Assembly (NCBI GenBank): GCA_902806235.1
Contig: CADCVW010000043.1
Location: forward strand, 1-64,000
Source: an uncultured Sphingomonadaceae bacterium
Lineage (GTDB): Bacteria > Pseudomonadota > Alphaproteobacteria > Sphingomonadales > Sphingomonadaceae
DNA: 64,000 nt
Reading direction: 5' to 3'
In this document: piece by piece, positions 18,951 to 28,736 of the stretch
Numbering within the stretch: position 1 is the first letter of the stretch
Layout of the letters: the number at the start of each line of letters is the position of its first letter
Notes under the pieces: generated by a model
Seen by the model: the letters and a program-made list of their open reading frames with translations, nothing else
Database searches by the model: none
Told to the model about the DNA's origin: nothing
Position numbers and translations under genes: made by a program

Positions 18951-19052
18951 CGCGCGCTTCCCCCATCAGGTGGAAACCGATCGCCCGGCCAGTGAGGGCT
19001 GCCGTGGCGCTCGCGAAACGTCGACCCCGCGAGGGTCAACAAGGAGACGAAA

Positions 19053-19256
19053 ATGCCCAAGCTGAAGACCAAGAGCGGGGTGAAGAAGCGCTTCAAGCTC
19101 ACCGCCACAGGCAAGATCAAGCACGGGGTCGCCGGCAAGCGCCACCGGCTGATCAGCCACAACGGCAAGTACATCCGCCAGAACCGCGGCACTTTCGTGC
19201 TGTCGGAGGCCGACACCAAGACGGTGAAGGCCTGGGCGCCGTATGGCTTGAAGTAA
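19053..19256 (+). CDS. rpmI: Ribosomal protein bL35
   Basis: This 67-residue basic protein, [31 protein letters not shown]..., is a typical bL35 of the large ribosomal subunit. A strong ribosome site (AAGGAGACGAAA) precedes the ATG. It is followed 18 bases later by rplT, the usual partner, with pheS and pheT behind. In many bacteria infC heads this operon; here it does not, and the promoter-like sequence upstream suggests transcription starts just before rpmI. Confidence 0.97.
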   Translation: MPKLKTKSGVKKRFKLTATGKIKHGVAGKRHRLISHNGKYIRQNRGTFVLSEADTKTVKAWAPYGLK

Positions 19257-19274
19257 GAAGGAGGACGAACCGAC

Positions 19275-19655
19275 ATGGCACGCGTCAAGAGGGGCGTCAC
19301 CACCCGCGCCAAGCACAAGCGCATCCTGGAACAGGCCAAGGGCTACTACGGCCGGCGCAAGAACACGATCCGCATCGCCCGCCAGGCGGTCGAGAAGGCG
19401 GGGCAATACGCCTACCGCGACCGCAAGGTGAAGAAGCGCAGCTTCCGCGCGCTGTGGATTCAGCGCATCAATGCGGCGGTCCGCGTGGAAGGGCTGACCT
19501 ACGGCCAGTTCATGCACGGGCTGAAGCTCGCGGGCGTCGAGCTCGACCGCAAGGTGCTCGCCGACATCGCGGTGCACGAGGGCGAGGCGTTCCGCGCCAT
19601 CGTCGCCCAGGCGCGCGCGGCGCTGCCGGCGGAGCCGCAGGCGCTCGCGGCGTAA
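19275..19655 (+). CDS. rplT: Ribosomal protein bL20
   Basis: This 126-residue protein, [44 protein letters not shown], matches bL20, an early 23S rRNA-binding assembly protein. In several bacteria it represses its own operon by binding the leader mRNA. The rpmI leader here contains a hairpin next to the ribosome site, but no clear L20-site mimic can be claimed. The tail is extended with an Ala-rich stretch ([11 protein letters not shown]). A REP-like element follows before pheS. Confidence 0.97.
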   Translation: MARVKRGVTTRAKHKRILEQAKGYYGRRKNTIRIARQAVEKAGQYAYRDRKVKKRSFRALWIQRINAAVRVEGLTYGQFMHGLKLAGVELDRKVLADIAVHEGEAFRAIVAQARAALPAEPQALAA

Positions 19656-19691
19656 ACCGATTGGGGGAGGGGGAGCGCCGCTCCTCCCTCC

Positions 19692-19777
19692 CCCGTTCGC
19701 CCTGAGCTCGTCGAAGGGCATTCTTTCTTCTTCGCACGGAAGAAGGGGAGGGCTTTGACCAGCTCAGCCCGAACGGG
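19692..19777. repeat. REP-like inverted repeat between rplT and pheS
   Basis: CCCGTTCGCCCTGAGCTCGTCGAAGGGC and the inverse GGCTTTGACCAGCTCAGCCCGAACGGG flank a 30-base spacer containing TTCTTTCTTCTTCG. The right arm reaches to about 10 bases before the pheS start; the ORF track's pheS start (TTG 19755) lies inside it. The element may therefore affect read-through from rplT into pheS. Confidence 0.8.
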
Positions 19778-19787
19778 ATTGTTCGTC

Positions 19788-20915
19788 GTGGCCGACCTGG
19801 ATCAACTAGAGACCGAGACCCTCGCCCGCATCGCGGACGCGGCCGATCTCCCCGCACTCGACGCCGCGCGCGTCGCCGCGCTCGGCAAGCAAGGCAGCGT
19901 TAGCGCGCTGCTGAAGACGCTGGGCGGCATGACGCCCGTGCAGCGCCAGGCCGAGGGCCCCCGCATCAACGGCCTGCGCGAGCGCGTCGCCGCCGCCGTG
20001 GCTGAGCGCAAGGAAGCGCTGGAAGCGGCCGCGCTCAACGTCCGCCTCGCCACCGAGCGGCTGGACATGACGTTGCCGCTGGCCGCGTCGCCGCGGGGCA
20101 CCGTCCACCCCGTGTCCCAGGTCATGGACGAGCTCGCCGAGGTGTTTGCCGACCTCGGCTTCGCCGTCGCGACCGGGCCGGAGATCGAGGACGACTGGCA
20201 CAACTTCACCGCGCTCAACATTCCCGAGAGCCACCCGGCGCGGGCGATGCACGATACCTTTTATTTCGGCGACAGCCCGACCGGCGGCGAGCAAAGCTCG
20301 CCGTCCGACGGCGGCTCCGCCGCCGCGAGCCGGCCGAAGCGGATGCTGCTGCGTACCCACACCTCGCCGGTCCAGGTCCGCGCGATGACCTCGCAGCCGC
20401 CGCCCCTCCGCGTGATCGCCCCCGGCCGCGTGTACCGGTCGGACTCGGACGCGACCCACACGCCGATGTTCCACCAGATCGAAGGGCTGGTGATCGACCG
20501 CGGCATCCACCTCGGCCACCTCAAATGGACGCTGGAGACCTTCCTCCGCGCCTTCTTCGAGCGCGACGACGTCGTGCTGCGCCTGCGGCCCTCCTACTTC
20601 CCTTTCACCGAGCCCTCGGTCGAGGTCGACGTCGGCTACTCGGTCGAGAACGGCCGCCGCGTGATCGGCGGGGCGGAAGGCTGGATGGAGGTGCTCGGCT
20701 CCGGCATGGTTCACCCTAAGGTGCTCCGCGAATGCGGGCTCGACCCGGACGAGTGGCAGGGCTTCGCCTTCGGCACGGGGATCGACCGGCTGGCGATGCT
20801 CAAATACGGCATGGACGACCTCCGCGCCTTTTTCGACGGCGACCTGCGCTGGCTGCGCCACTACGGCTTCGCTGCGCTCGACGTGCCGACGCTCTCCGGG
20901 GGGCTCAGCTCGTGA
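19788..20915 (+). CDS. pheS: Phenylalanyl-tRNA synthetase alpha subunit, with an internal insertion
   Basis: This subunit of the heterotetrameric PheRS has an N-terminal coiled coil and a class II catalytic core: [45 protein letters not shown], motif 2 region [40 protein letters not shown], and motif 3 [22 protein letters not shown]. The start is probably the GTG at 19788 ([15 protein letters not shown]); the track's TTG at 19755 lies in a REP arm. Between DTFYF and LLRTHTS sits an extra stretch of about 20 residues, [20 protein letters not shown], encoded by two palindromes; most PheS proteins have only a short loop there. The stop overlaps pheT (GTGA). Confidence 0.95.
   Translation: MADLDQLETETLARIADAADLPALDAARVAALGKQGSVSALLKTLGGMTPVQRQAEGPRINGLRERVAAAVAERKEALEAAALNVRLATERLDMTLPLAASPRGTVHPVSQVMDELAEVFADLGFAVATGPEIEDDWHNFTALNIPESHPARAMHDTFYFGDSPTGGEQSSPSDGGSAAASRPKRMLLRTHTSPVQVRAMTSQPPPLRVIAPGRVYRSDSDATHTPMFHQIEGLVIDRGIHLGHLKWTLETFLRAFFERDDVVLRLRPSYFPFTEPSVEVDVGYSVENGRRVIGGAEGWMEVLGSGMVHPKVLRECGLDPDEWQGFAFGTGIDRLAMLKYGMDDLRAFFDGDLRWLRHYGFAALDVPTLSGGLSS
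20271..20342 (+). repeat. Palindrome-encoded insertion inside pheS
   Basis: Two hairpins lie in the coding sequence: CGGCGAGC-AAA-GCTCGCCG at 20285-20303 and CGGCGGC-TCC-GCCGCCG at 20309-20325. The stretch keeps the reading frame and encodes a Gly/Ser/Ala-rich loop in PheS. This resembles the way palindromic elements of Rickettsia insert in frame into genes. That comparison is inference. Confidence 0.6.
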
Positions 20916-23284
20916 AGTTCACCCTATGCTGGTTGCGCGAGCACTTGGAGACGGACGCGCCGCTGGGCGCTATCGTGGAGAAGCTCACCGCAATCGGCCT
21001 GGAGGTTGAGGGGGTGGAGAACCCGGCGGAGAAGCTCGCCGCCTTCCGCGTCGCCCGCGTGCTCACCGCCGAGCGGCACCCGCAGGCCGACAAGCTGCAA
21101 CTGCTGACGGTGGACGCTGGCGAGGGCGCGCCAATCCAGGTCGTCTGCGGCGCCCCCAACGCGCGCGTGAACCTGATCGGCGTGTTCGGTCCGCCGGGCG
21201 CCTACGTTCCCGGTTCCGGCATCACGCTCAAGGTCGCCGCGATCCGCGGTGTGGAAAGCCGCGGCATGATGTGCTCGGCGCGCGAGCTGGAGATCGGCGA
21301 AGGGCACGATGGCATTATCGAGCTGCCCGATGACGCGCCGGTCGGAGCCTCCTTCCCCGACTACGCCGGCCTCGCCGACCCAGTGATTGACGTCGCGGTG
21401 ACGCCCAACCGGCAGGACGCGATGGGCGTGCGCGGCATCGCCCGTGACCTCGCCGCCGCCGGGCTGGGCAAGCTCCGCGCGCTGGACGTGCCCTCCATCC
21501 AGGGCACCTTCCCGTGCCCGATCGAGATTCGCACGGACGACCCGGCCGGCTGCCCCGCCTTCTACGGCCGCGCGCTCCGGGGGGTGCGCAACGGCCCCTC
21601 GCCCGACTGGCTCCGCCGGCGGCTGGAGGCGGTCGGCCAGCGCTCGATCAGCGCGATGGTCGACATGACCAACTATGTCATGCTGACCCACGGTCGCCCG
21701 CTCCATGTCTATGACCTCGCCAAGCTCCAGGGCGCGCTCGTTGCCCGGCGCGCGCGCGACCGCGAGGAGCTGGTCGCGCTGAACGGCCGCACGTACCGGC
21801 TCGACGCGGAGATGACGGTGATCGCCGACGACTGCGCCGTGCATGACATCGGTGGCATCATGGGCGGCGAGCATTCGAGCGTTACGGAGGAGACCACCGA
21901 CGTTCTGATCGAGTGCGCCTATTTCGACCCGCAGACGATCGCCCGCACCGGGCAGCGCCTGTCGCTCGCTTCCGACGCGCGCACCCGCTTCGAGCGCGGG
22001 GTGGACCCGGCCTTCCTCGACGACGGGCTCGCCGTCGCGACGGCGCTCGCGCTGGAGCTGGCCGGCGGCGAGCCGTCCGAGGTCGTCCGCGCCGGCTCTC
22101 CGCCGGACCTGTCGCGCCGCATCCCCTTCAACCCCGCGCGCACCCTCGCGCTCGCCGGCGTCGATCTATCCCCCGACGAGCAGCGTGCGATCCTGGCGCG
22201 TCTCGGCTTCCGGGCGAAGGGCGACGCGGTCGTCGCCCCGTCGTGGCGCCGCGACGTCGAGGGTCCCGCCGACCTCGTCGAGGAGGTAGTCCGCATCGCC
22301 GGGCTCGACCGCGTGCCTTCCACCCCGCTCCCCCGCCCGCCCGGCGTGGCCAAGCCTACCGCCACCCCCGAGCAGCGGCTCCACCGCCGCCTACGCCGCG
22401 AGGCCGCCGCACGAGGCTTGGACGAGGCAGTGACGTGGAGCTTCATCGGCGAGGCCGCCGCGGCGCTGTTCGGCGGCGCGGCCTGGACGCTCGCCAACCC
22501 GATCAGCGACGACATGCGCGCGATGCGGCCGTCCATGCTCCCCGGTCTCGTGTCCGCCGCTCGCCGCAACCGCGACCGCGGCGAGCGGAGCGTGCGCCTC
22601 TTCGAGCTCGGCCGCCGCTACCTCGCAGACGCGGAGCGCCCCACGCTCGGCCTGCTCCTCGCCGGCGAGCGGAGCGGCCGCGACTGGCGGGACGGCTGCG
22701 CGCGAGGCTTCGACGCCTACGACGCCAAGGCGGAGGTGCTCGCGCTGCTCGCCGCCGCGGGCGCGCCCATTGAGCGGCTGCAGGTCATGGATGCCGCCGG
22801 CCCGCCCGGCGTCTACCATCCCGGCCGCTCTGCCTCCCTGCGCCTCGGGCCGAAGACGGTGCTCGCCGACTTCGGCGAGCTCCACCCCGCGGCGCTCCGC
22901 GCGCTCGACCTCGCCGCGCCCGCCGTCGCGGCCGAACTCTACTTGGACGCGCTGCCCAAGCGCCGGACCTCCGGCCCGTTCCGCCCCGCCTTCCGGCCGG
23001 AGGCCCTGCAGGCCGTCCGGCGCGACTTCGCCTTCCTCGTCGATGCGTCGCTGGCGGCCGACCGCCTGCTCGCGGCCGTGCGCGGCGCGGATAAGGCGGC
23101 GATCGCCGACGCCGCGGTGTTCGACGTCTTCACCGGCGCGGGCGTGGAGCAAGGGAGCAAGTCGGTCGCGGTGGAGGTGGTGCTCCAGCCGAGCGAGCGG
23201 AGCTTCACGGACGCGGAGCTGGCGGCGATCTCCGACAAGGTGGTCGCCGCGGCGGTCAAGCTGGGCGCGCGGTTGCGGGCCTAG
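20912..23284 (+). CDS. pheT: Phenylalanyl-tRNA synthetase beta subunit
   Basis: This 790-residue subunit starts at a GTG overlapping the pheS stop, [19 protein letters not shown]; the ORF track's earlier start is shadow. Domains in order are the N-terminal B1 and tRNA-binding EMAP-like fold (about 40-150; [23 protein letters not shown]), the B3/B4 editing domain ([23 protein letters not shown]), B5 (about 400-470), the inactive synthetase-like fold, and the C-terminal FDX-ACB domain ([39 protein letters not shown]). It forms PheRS with PheS. Confidence 0.96.
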   Translation: MKFTLCWLREHLETDAPLGAIVEKLTAIGLEVEGVENPAEKLAAFRVARVLTAERHPQADKLQLLTVDAGEGAPIQVVCGAPNARVNLIGVFGPPGAYVPGSGITLKVAAIRGVESRGMMCSARELEIGEGHDGIIELPDDAPVGASFPDYAGLADPVIDVAVTPNRQDAMGVRGIARDLAAAGLGKLRALDVPSIQGTFPCPIEIRTDDPAGCPAFYGRALRGVRNGPSPDWLRRRLEAVGQRSISAMVDMTNYVMLTHGRPLHVYDLAKLQGALVARRARDREELVALNGRTYRLDAEMTVIADDCAVHDIGGIMGGEHSSVTEETTDVLIECAYFDPQTIARTGQRLSLASDARTRFERGVDPAFLDDGLAVATALALELAGGEPSEVVRAGSPPDLSRRIPFNPARTLALAGVDLSPDEQRAILARLGFRAKGDAVVAPSWRRDVEGPADLVEEVVRIAGLDRVPSTPLPRPPGVAKPTATPEQRLHRRLRREAAARGLDEAVTWSFIGEAAAALFGGAAWTLANPISDDMRAMRPSMLPGLVSAARRNRDRGERSVRLFELGRRYLADAERPTLGLLLAGERSGRDWRDGCARGFDAYDAKAEVLALLAAAGAPIERLQVMDAAGPPGVYHPGRSASLRLGPKTVLADFGELHPAALRALDLAAPAVAAELYLDALPKRRTSGPFRPAFRPEALQAVRRDFAFLVDASLAADRLLAAVRGADKAAIADAAVFDVFTGAGVEQGSKSVAVEVVLQPSERSFTDAELAAISDKVVAAAVKLGARLRA

Positions 23285-23310
23285 GGCGAGCCGCTTTTTG
23301 TAATCATTCG

Positions 23311-23396
23311 TCATCCCGGCCTTGAGCCGGGACCCACCTGCCCTTCCACCGCTGGAGCGGAGGGAAGGTGGGCCCCGGGTCCAGTCCGAGGTGACG
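23311..23396. repeat. REP-like inverted repeat, family CGTCATCCCGG
   Basis: CGTCATCCCGGCCTTGAGCCGGGACCCACC is followed by the inverse GGTGGGCCCCGGGTCCAGTCCGAGGTGACGA with a short internal stem in the spacer (CGCTGGAGCG). It lies between the convergent pheT and metW genes and matches the element at 1504-1593. Confidence 0.75.
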
Positions 23397-23423
23397 AAGT
23401 ACTGATAGTAGCCGTGATCACGC

Positions 23424-24011
23424 CTACCGCCCCAGCAGGAACACCGCGTGCTCCGCGCGCCAGTTCGCGCCCCTCGCCCCGCACCGCCGGTCGCTGGTCA
23501 GAAACCACGCCCGTTCCGCCCGCCACCCGCGCTCGGCGACGAGCGCGCGGAAGTCGGCCACCGTCAGCTGGTGGATGTTCGCCGTCTCCCACCAGCTCAC
23601 CGGCAGCGCGGCGGTGACCGGCATCCGCCCGGAGCGGAGCAGCGCCCAGCGCACCTGCCAATAGGCGAAGTTGGGGAAGCTCACGAAGGCGCGCGGCGCG
23701 ATGCGCAGGAGTTCGGCCAACACTCGGTCGGGGTGGCGCACCGTCTGTAACGTCTGGCTGAGGATCGCATAGTCGACCGCGTCGTTCGGGTAGTCGGCGA
23801 GGTCGCGGTCGGCGTCGCCCTGCACGACGGACAAGCCCCGCGCCACCGCCGCCGACACGTTCGCGCCGTCGATCTCGATCCCCCGCGCGTCCGCGTCGCG
23901 GAGTGAGCGAAGCGTGGCTAGGAGCCCTCCGTCCCCGCAGCCCACGTCGAGCACGCGAGCGCCGCGGGGTACGTGGTCGGCGATGACGCGGAGGTCGGGG
24001 CGGAGGCTCAC
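23424..24011 (-). CDS. metW: MetW, methionine biosynthesis methyltransferase-like protein
   Basis: This 195-residue protein reads [33 protein letters not shown] (the SAM-binding motif I), [26 protein letters not shown] and [23 protein letters not shown], all typical of MetW. MetW works with MetX in the acyl-homoserine step of methionine synthesis in many proteobacteria. The start is a GTG at 24011 that overlaps the metX stop by four bases (GTGA); the long ORF in the track continues into antisense-like sequence of metX and is not natural. Together with metX it forms a coupled unit. Confidence 0.92.
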   Translation of the reverse strand: MSLRPDLRVIADHVPRGARVLDVGCGDGGLLATLRSLRDADARGIEIDGANVSAAVARGLSVVQGDADRDLADYPNDAVDYAILSQTLQTVRHPDRVLAELLRIAPRAFVSFPNFAYWQVRWALLRSGRMPVTAALPVSWWETANIHQLTVADFRALVAERGWRAERAWFLTSDRRCGARGANWRAEHAVFLLGR

Positions 24012-25177
24012 CGCTCGCCCGCCCGGAGGAACCCGTCCACCACCGCGCGCAGCTCCGCGTTCTCCAGCAGGAACGCGTCGTGGCCGAACGGCGAGCGCAG
24101 CTCGACGAAGCTCGCCGGCGCCCCCGCCGCGTGGAGCGCGCGCACCACCGCGCGCGACTCGGCCGTCGGGTACAGCCAGTCGCTGTCGAAGCTGACGACG
24201 CAGAAGCGCACCCCCGCCGCCCCCGCCCCGCGGAACGCGTCGGCGAGCCGCCCGCCGTGCTCCTGGCCTAGGTCGAAATAATCCATCGCCCGGGTGATGT
24301 AGAGGTAGCTGTTCGCGTCGAAGCGCTCGACGAAGCTCAAGCCCTGGTGGCGCAGGTAGCTCTCCACCTGGAAGTCCGCGTCGAAGCCGAACCGCAAGGC
24401 GTCGCGGTCCTGCAGCCGCCGCCCGAACTTCTCCGTCAGCCCCGCTTCCGACAGGTAGGTGATGTGCGCCGCCATCCGCGCCACGGCGAGCCCCGCCGCC
24501 GGCGGCTCCCCGCCGTAGTCGCCGCCGCGCCAGCGCGGGTCGGCCATGATCGCCTGCCGGCCGACCTCGTGAAAGGCGATGTTCTGCGCCGAATGCCGCG
24601 CGGCGGTGGCGATCGCCACCGCCGCCGCCACCCGCTCGGGGTAGACCGCCGCCCACTGCAGCGCCTGCATTCCGCCCATCGAACCGCCGACGACGGCGCG
24701 GAGCTTCGCAATCCCCAGCGTGTCGAGCAGCGCTCCTTGCGCCCGCACCATGTCGCGCAAGGTGATCACCGGGAAGCGCATTGCGTAGGGAGCGCCGTCG
24801 TCCGGGTGCGCGCAGGCGGGGCCGGTGGTGCCCGAACAGCCGCCGAGCACGTTGGCGCAAATCACGAAGTGGCGCGCGGGGTCGACCGGGCGGCCTGGCC
24901 CCACCATCCGCTCCCACCAGCCGGGCCTGCCCGTGAGGGGATGGGGGGAGGCGACGTGCTGATCGCCCGTCAGCGCGTGCAGGATCAGGACGGCGTTGGA
25001 AGCGGAGCCGTCGAGCTCGCCGTAAGTCTCGTAGGCGACGTCCACTCGCGCGAGCGTCCCGCCGCCGTCCAACGGCAGCGGGTCGGGCAGCCGCAGGACG
25101 CGGGCCGGGGCGGGGCGAGCGACCACGGGGCGGGGCTTAGGAGCGCACTCGCAACGCGACAAGCGAGGGACGGTCAT
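24008..25177 (-). CDS. metX: Homoserine O-acyltransferase
   Basis: This 389-residue alpha/beta-hydrolase-fold enzyme acylates homoserine for methionine synthesis. It shows [42 protein letters not shown], the nucleophile elbow [12 protein letters not shown] with catalytic Ser, [13 protein letters not shown] (catalytic Asp) and [10 protein letters not shown] (catalytic His). The 788-residue ORF of the track is metX fused to hisC antisense; [17 protein letters not shown] at 25177 is the first sensible start. Whether acetyl- or succinyl-CoA is used cannot be decided; MetX with MetW in proteobacteria is sometimes succinyl-specific. A REP-like element separates it from divergent hisC. Confidence 0.94.
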   Translation of the reverse strand: MTVPRLSRCECAPKPRPVVARPAPARVLRLPDPLPLDGGGTLARVDVAYETYGELDGSASNAVLILHALTGDQHVASPHPLTGRPGWWERMVGPGRPVDPARHFVICANVLGGCSGTTGPACAHPDDGAPYAMRFPVITLRDMVRAQGALLDTLGIAKLRAVVGGSMGGMQALQWAAVYPERVAAAVAIATAARHSAQNIAFHEVGRQAIMADPRWRGGDYGGEPPAAGLAVARMAAHITYLSEAGLTEKFGRRLQDRDALRFGFDADFQVESYLRHQGLSFVERFDANSYLYITRAMDYFDLGQEHGGRLADAFRGAGAAGVRFCVVSFDSDWLYPTAESRAVVRALHAAGAPASFVELRSPFGHDAFLLENAELRAVVDGFLRAGER

Positions 25178-25189
25178 CTTGCTGAAGCA

Positions 25190-25296
25190 CGTCGCCCCAG
25201 CGGAAGCTGGGGCCGCTCTCGAAGAGGACCGCCCCACTACCACCGATGAAGGAGGCGGTCCGCGTCGAGAGCGGTCCCAGCTTTCGCTGGGACGAC
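25190..25296. repeat. REP-like inverted repeat, family CCCAGCGAAAGCTGGG
   Basis: GTCGCCCCAGCGGAAGCTGGGGCCGCTCTCGA and the inverse TCGAGAGCGGTCCCAGCTTTCGCTGGGACGAC flank a 43-base spacer. It occupies the divergent gap between metX and hisC, so unlike the other copies it lies where promoters would be expected. Confidence 0.75.
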
Positions 25297-25369
25297 GCTC
25301 GACTCGTCGAGCGGCCGTCCCCGCCCCCATCCTTGCCACCCCCGCCCCCCGCTCGCTACGGCCGCGCCC

Positions 25370-26464
25370 ATGACCGCACCCGTCCCCAAGCCGTACGTCC
25401 TCGCCATCGCCCCTTACACGCCCGGCCGCGCCACCACGGAGGACGGCCGCCGCGTGACCAAGCTGTCGTCCAACGAAAATCCGCTCGGCACGAGCGCGCA
25501 CGCCCGCGAGGCCTTCGCCGCCGCCGCGGGCGCGCTCGAACGCTACCCCGACCCCGCCGCCGCCGCGCTGCGCGACGCGCTCGCGGCCAAGTACGGGCTC
25601 GAGCCCGAGCGGATCATCTACGGCCAAGGCTCCGACGAGCTGCTCCACCTCGCCGCCGGCGCCTTCGCCGGGGTCGGCGACGAAGTGCTGATGATGCGCT
25701 ACGGCTTTTCGGTCTACCCGATCGCCGCGCGGCGGGTAGGCGCCGAGCCGGTAGTGGTGCCCGACCGCGACTACGGCACGGACGTCGACGGCCTTCTCGC
25801 CGCCGTCACCGAGCGCACCAGAATGGTGTATTTTGCCAACCCGAACAACCCGACCGGCACCTTCATCCCGCGTAGCGAAGTCGCGCGGCTCCACGCCGGG
25901 CTGCGCCCCGACATCCTGCTTGTCCTCGACCATGCCTACGCCGAGTATCTTGCGGACGAGGACGACGACGGCGGGCTGGACCTCGCGCGCGCCCACCCCA
26001 ACGTGCTCGTGTCCCGCACCTTCTCCAAGATCCACGGCCTCGCCGCCGAACGGATCGGCTGGGCCTACGGCTCGGCGGAGGCGGTCGACGCGATGCACCG
26101 CATCCGCGCGCCGTTCAACGTCACCGCGGCGGGGCAGGCGGCGGCGGTGGCGGCGGTCGGCGACGACGGCTTCGTCGAGCGCAGCCGCGCGCACAACGAG
26201 CGCTGGCGCGTGTGGTTCGAGGGCGAGATTGCGAGCATGGGCAACCGCGGCTTGCGCGTGGTGCCGTCCAAGGCGAACTTCCTCCTGATCCTGTTCGAAG
26301 GCGAGCTGAGCGCGGAGGCGGCCTACCGCGGGCTGATGGAGCACGGTTACATCGCGCGCTGGCTCCCCGGCCAAGGCCTAGGCCACGCGCTGCGCATCAC
26401 GATCGGCACGGAGGAGGAGATGCGCGGCGTGGCGGCGGCGCTGCGGACGCTGGCGGGGGCCTGA
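25370..26464 (+). CDS. hisC: Histidinol-phosphate aminotransferase
   Basis: This 364-residue PLP enzyme of aminotransferase fold type I has [12 protein letters not shown] (substrate-binding N-terminal region), [16 protein letters not shown], the conserved Asn of [13 protein letters not shown], Asp/Tyr of [11 protein letters not shown], and the PLP lysine in [19 protein letters not shown]. It converts imidazole-acetol phosphate to histidinol phosphate; related HisC enzymes also act on aromatic amino acids. The length and N-terminus ([19 protein letters not shown]) fit alphaproteobacterial HisC. A REP-like pair follows the stop. Confidence 0.95.
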   Translation: MTAPVPKPYVLAIAPYTPGRATTEDGRRVTKLSSNENPLGTSAHAREAFAAAAGALERYPDPAAAALRDALAAKYGLEPERIIYGQGSDELLHLAAGAFAGVGDEVLMMRYGFSVYPIAARRVGAEPVVVPDRDYGTDVDGLLAAVTERTRMVYFANPNNPTGTFIPRSEVARLHAGLRPDILLVLDHAYAEYLADEDDDGGLDLARAHPNVLVSRTFSKIHGLAAERIGWAYGSAEAVDAMHRIRAPFNVTAAGQAAAVAAVGDDGFVERSRAHNERWRVWFEGEIASMGNRGLRVVPSKANFLLILFEGELSAEAAYRGLMEHGYIARWLPGQGLGHALRITIGTEEEMRGVAAALRTLAGA

Positions 26465-26485
26465 GGACGAGTCCAACCCTGTCCC

Positions 26486-26572
26486 CGTCAGCCCTGAGCT
26501 TGTCGAAGGGCGGGCCACGCGCGCGAACGGTGATGAGTGTCGCCCGCCTTTCGACAAGCTCAGGGCTGACGG
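26486..26572. repeat. REP-like inverted repeat between hisC and plsC
   Basis: CCGTCAGCCCTGAGCTTGTCGAAGGGCGGGCCACGCGCGC and the inverse CGCCTTTCGACAAGCTCAGGGCTGACGG form a long hairpin in the convergent gap between hisC and the plsC-like gene. It is the same type as the pair at 18029-18120, with a T in place of the C in TTGTCGAA. Confidence 0.85.
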
Positions 26573-26575
26573 AGC

Positions 26576-27304
26576 CTAGGTGGGTCCGGCCATAGTGGAC
26601 GGCCCCGGGCCCGCTCCCTGCATCGCGTTGATCGCTGCGTGCACCCGCCGCTCGATCTCCTCACGCGGCAGCCCGGCGGGAATCGGCTCCCCGAAGCGCC
26701 ACGTTACGGCGCCCGCGCGCTTCGCGAACCCCCGCCGCGGCCACAGCCGCCCGCTGTCGAGCGCGACGGGCACCACGGGCAGCTTCAGCAGCTTGTACAA
26801 CCCCGCGAAGCCCGCTTGGAGCGGCGGCGCCTCGCCGACGGGGACGCGCGTGCCTTCAGGAAAGATCACGATCGGCCGGTTCGCCGCCACTGCCGCGCGC
26901 CCGTCCGCGAGCATCCGGCGGAGCGAGGCCGCGCCGCCCTCGCGGTCGACCACCATCACCCCGTATCGTCGCGCCGCCCAGCCCCAGAAGGGGATGCGCG
27001 CCAGCTCCTGCTTCAGCACCACCACCGGCCGCTCGAACACGGCAAGCGTTTCCACCGCCTCGTACATCGACTGGTGCTTGATCGCGACCAGCACCGGTTC
27101 GTCCGGCACCCTGCCGTCGATCCGCGTGCGGATGCCCAGGAGGTGGGTGGCGCACCAGCGATGGTAGCCCGCCCAACCCTTCACCGCCCAGCGCATCGCC
27201 CGCGGCCCCGTCGCCGCGCCGGCGGCGGCGGCGACCGACCAGAAGATGGAGCCGAGGTAGAAGACAACGGTGAACAGGACGGTGCGGAGCGCCGCGACGG
27301 CCAT
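26576..27304 (-). CDS. plsC: 1-acyl-sn-glycerol-3-phosphate acyltransferase (PlsC family)
   Basis: This 242-residue protein has an N-terminal membrane anchor (LRTVLFTVVFYLGSIFWSVAA) and PlsC acyltransferase motifs: block I KHQSMYEAVE (the HxxxxD-type site is HQSMYE, with Glu in place of Asp), block II VMVVDREGGAASLRRM, block III FPEGTRVPVGE and block IV LPVVPVALDSG. It would make phosphatidic acid from lysophosphatidic acid. Start MAVAALRT at 27304 overlaps the ydcF-like stop by one base, closing a run of overlapping genes ftsE-ftsX-ydcF-plsC. The Glu in block I is an oddity shared with some family members. Confidence 0.88.
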   Translation of the reverse strand: MAVAALRTVLFTVVFYLGSIFWSVAAAAGAATGPRAMRWAVKGWAGYHRWCATHLLGIRTRIDGRVPDEPVLVAIKHQSMYEAVETLAVFERPVVVLKQELARIPFWGWAARRYGVMVVDREGGAASLRRMLADGRAAVAANRPIVIFPEGTRVPVGEAPPLQAGFAGLYKLLKLPVVPVALDSGRLWPRRGFAKRAGAVTWRFGEPIPAGLPREEIERRVHAAINAMQGAGPGPSTMAGPT

Positions 27305-27837
27305 CACCAGCCTCCCAGCACCGCGGCGCGGCGCAGCAGGTACTTGTTGTACTCGGTGAACAAGGTGGTGAAGCGTGGCTGGCTCGGAATTGCGTCGGCG
27401 AACAAGGTCACGTCGTCGTCGAGCATCCGCCCCAGCTCGAAGCGCGCACGCGGCATGTGCCAGTCGGTGGTAATCAGTCGCACCGACCGGTAACCGCGCT
27501 GGCGCACCCACGCCGCGGTCTCCTCCGCGTTAGAGCGCGTGTCCACCGCCTCGCGGCCGAGCTCTACGCAGCAGGCGAACAGCCTGGCGTCGGCTCGCGC
27601 CGCGAGGGCGAGCTCGTTGCGCCGCACGCTGGGATCGACGCCCGACACGAACATTCGCACAGCGCGCTCCTCCTCCATCAGCGCCACGCCGCGCGCCAGC
27701 CGGCCGGGGCCGCCGGTGAGCACGACGATTGCGTCCGACCGCCGCTCGGCGTCGGCGGCGTCCGGCAGCATCACCGCGAACAGCGCGTAGCCGAGCAGGT
27801 ACAGCAGCACGGGGATGGACAGGAGGCGCGCGATCAT
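27304..27837 (-). CDS. YdcF/DUF218 family membrane-associated protein
   Basis: This 177-residue protein has an N-terminal hydrophobic anchor (LLSIPVLLYLLGYALFAVML) and the DUF218 core: DAIVVLTGGPGRLARGVALMEEERAVRMFVSGVD, then DTRSNAEETAAWVRQRGYRSVRLITTDWHMPRARFEL. That pattern (TGG...R...G, TxxNA) is common to SanA/YdcF-type proteins linked to envelope functions. The track's longer ORF enters ftsX antisense; ATG 27837 gives an ATGA overlap with ftsX. In many alphaproteobacteria this gene sits between ftsX and plsC, so the order here is normal. Its biochemical activity is unknown. Confidence 0.85.
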   Translation of the reverse strand: MIARLLSIPVLLYLLGYALFAVMLPDAADAERRSDAIVVLTGGPGRLARGVALMEEERAVRMFVSGVDPSVRRNELALAARADARLFACCVELGREAVDTRSNAEETAAWVRQRGYRSVRLITTDWHMPRARFELGRMLDDDVTLFADAIPSQPRFTTLFTEYNKYLLRRAAVLGGW

Positions 27838-28730
27838 GGGCCGCGCCGCAGCGCGCGGAGCAGGGTCGCGCGCGCGACCAGGGTCGCCAGGAGCACGCCC
27901 GCCGCGGGCAAGGCCGCGAGCAGCGCCCAGGACGACGGGCGCAGCGCGGCGAGCGAGACCAGCGACGACTGGAGCTCGGCGAGCCGCGCGCCGAGCAGCA
28001 GCAGCACCGCGGCGGCCGCCGCGAGCGCGACCGCCCCGCCGAACACGGCGTCGAGCGCGATGCGCCGCTGGAACAGCCGAACGATCTGCCGGTCGGTCGC
28101 GCCGAGCAGGTGCAAGGTCTCGATCGTGCCGCGGTGCCCGTTCAACGCGGCGCGCGCGGCGAGCGCCACCACCGCTGCGCTCGCCGCCAGCATTAGGACC
28201 ATTAGGCCGGCGGCGAGCAACCGGAGCAGCCGGACGAGGTCGGCGACGGGGGCGAGCCACCGGCCGTTGGCGTCCACCCGCGCCGCGGGCACGGCGGCGC
28301 GGAGCCGCGCCCGCAGCTCGTCGACCGCCGCCGCGCCACCCGCCAGGTCGACGTCGATCATCGCGGGCAGCGCGACTTCCGCGGCGAGCGCGCCCTCGCC
28401 GAGCCCGGCCTCGACCAGCGCCGCCACCTCCGCGTCGGGCACGCGCGCGGCGCGGCGCGTAGCGGGGTCAGCGGCCAGCAGCTGTAGCGCGCGCGCCGTG
28501 CCCCGCTCGCGCGCGGCCGGGTCGGCTTCGACGATTTGCACGGTGACCCGGTCGGCGATCCCTTCGCCCAAGCCCGCCGCCGCGCGCGTCATTGCTAGCC
28601 CGCCGGCAGCGGCGAGGATGAGCAAGAACAGCATAATCGCGAGCACCCAAGGCATTGGCCCTTCCGCCCGGCCGTCCGGTAGCAGCCGGCGCTCGGGCGC
28701 GTCCAGGCGGAGGGAGGCCGGCTGGCGCAC
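27834..28730 (-). CDS. ftsX: FtsX-like cell division ABC transporter permease
   Basis: This 298-residue protein has the FtsX topology: a first membrane helix (VLAIMLFLLILAAAGGLAM), a periplasmic domain (about 50-160; VTVQIVEADPAARERGTARAL), and three C-terminal helices flanking HRGTIETLHLLGATDRQIVRLFQRR, the cytoplasmic stretch that contacts FtsE. FtsEX uses ATP to trigger septal peptidoglycan hydrolases. It follows ftsE by six bases and overlaps the ydcF-like gene by four. The sequence is unusually Ala/Arg-rich, as in other sphingomonad FtsX proteins. Confidence 0.88.
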   Translation of the reverse strand: MRQPASLRLDAPERRLLPDGRAEGPMPWVLAIMLFLLILAAAGGLAMTRAAAGLGEGIADRVTVQIVEADPAARERGTARALQLLAADPATRRAARVPDAEVAALVEAGLGEGALAAEVALPAMIDVDLAGGAAAVDELRARLRAAVPAARVDANGRWLAPVADLVRLLRLLAAGLMVLMLAASAAVVALAARAALNGHRGTIETLHLLGATDRQIVRLFQRRIALDAVFGGAVALAAAAAVLLLLGARLAELQSSLVSLAALRPSSWALLAALPAAGVLLATLVARATLLRALRRGP

Positions 28731-28736
28731 GGCGTG

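Noticed and set aside
25178-26374. N-terminal half of the 788-residue minus ORF upstream of metX
   Set aside because: It lies antisense to hisC and has no family features; metX starts at 25177.
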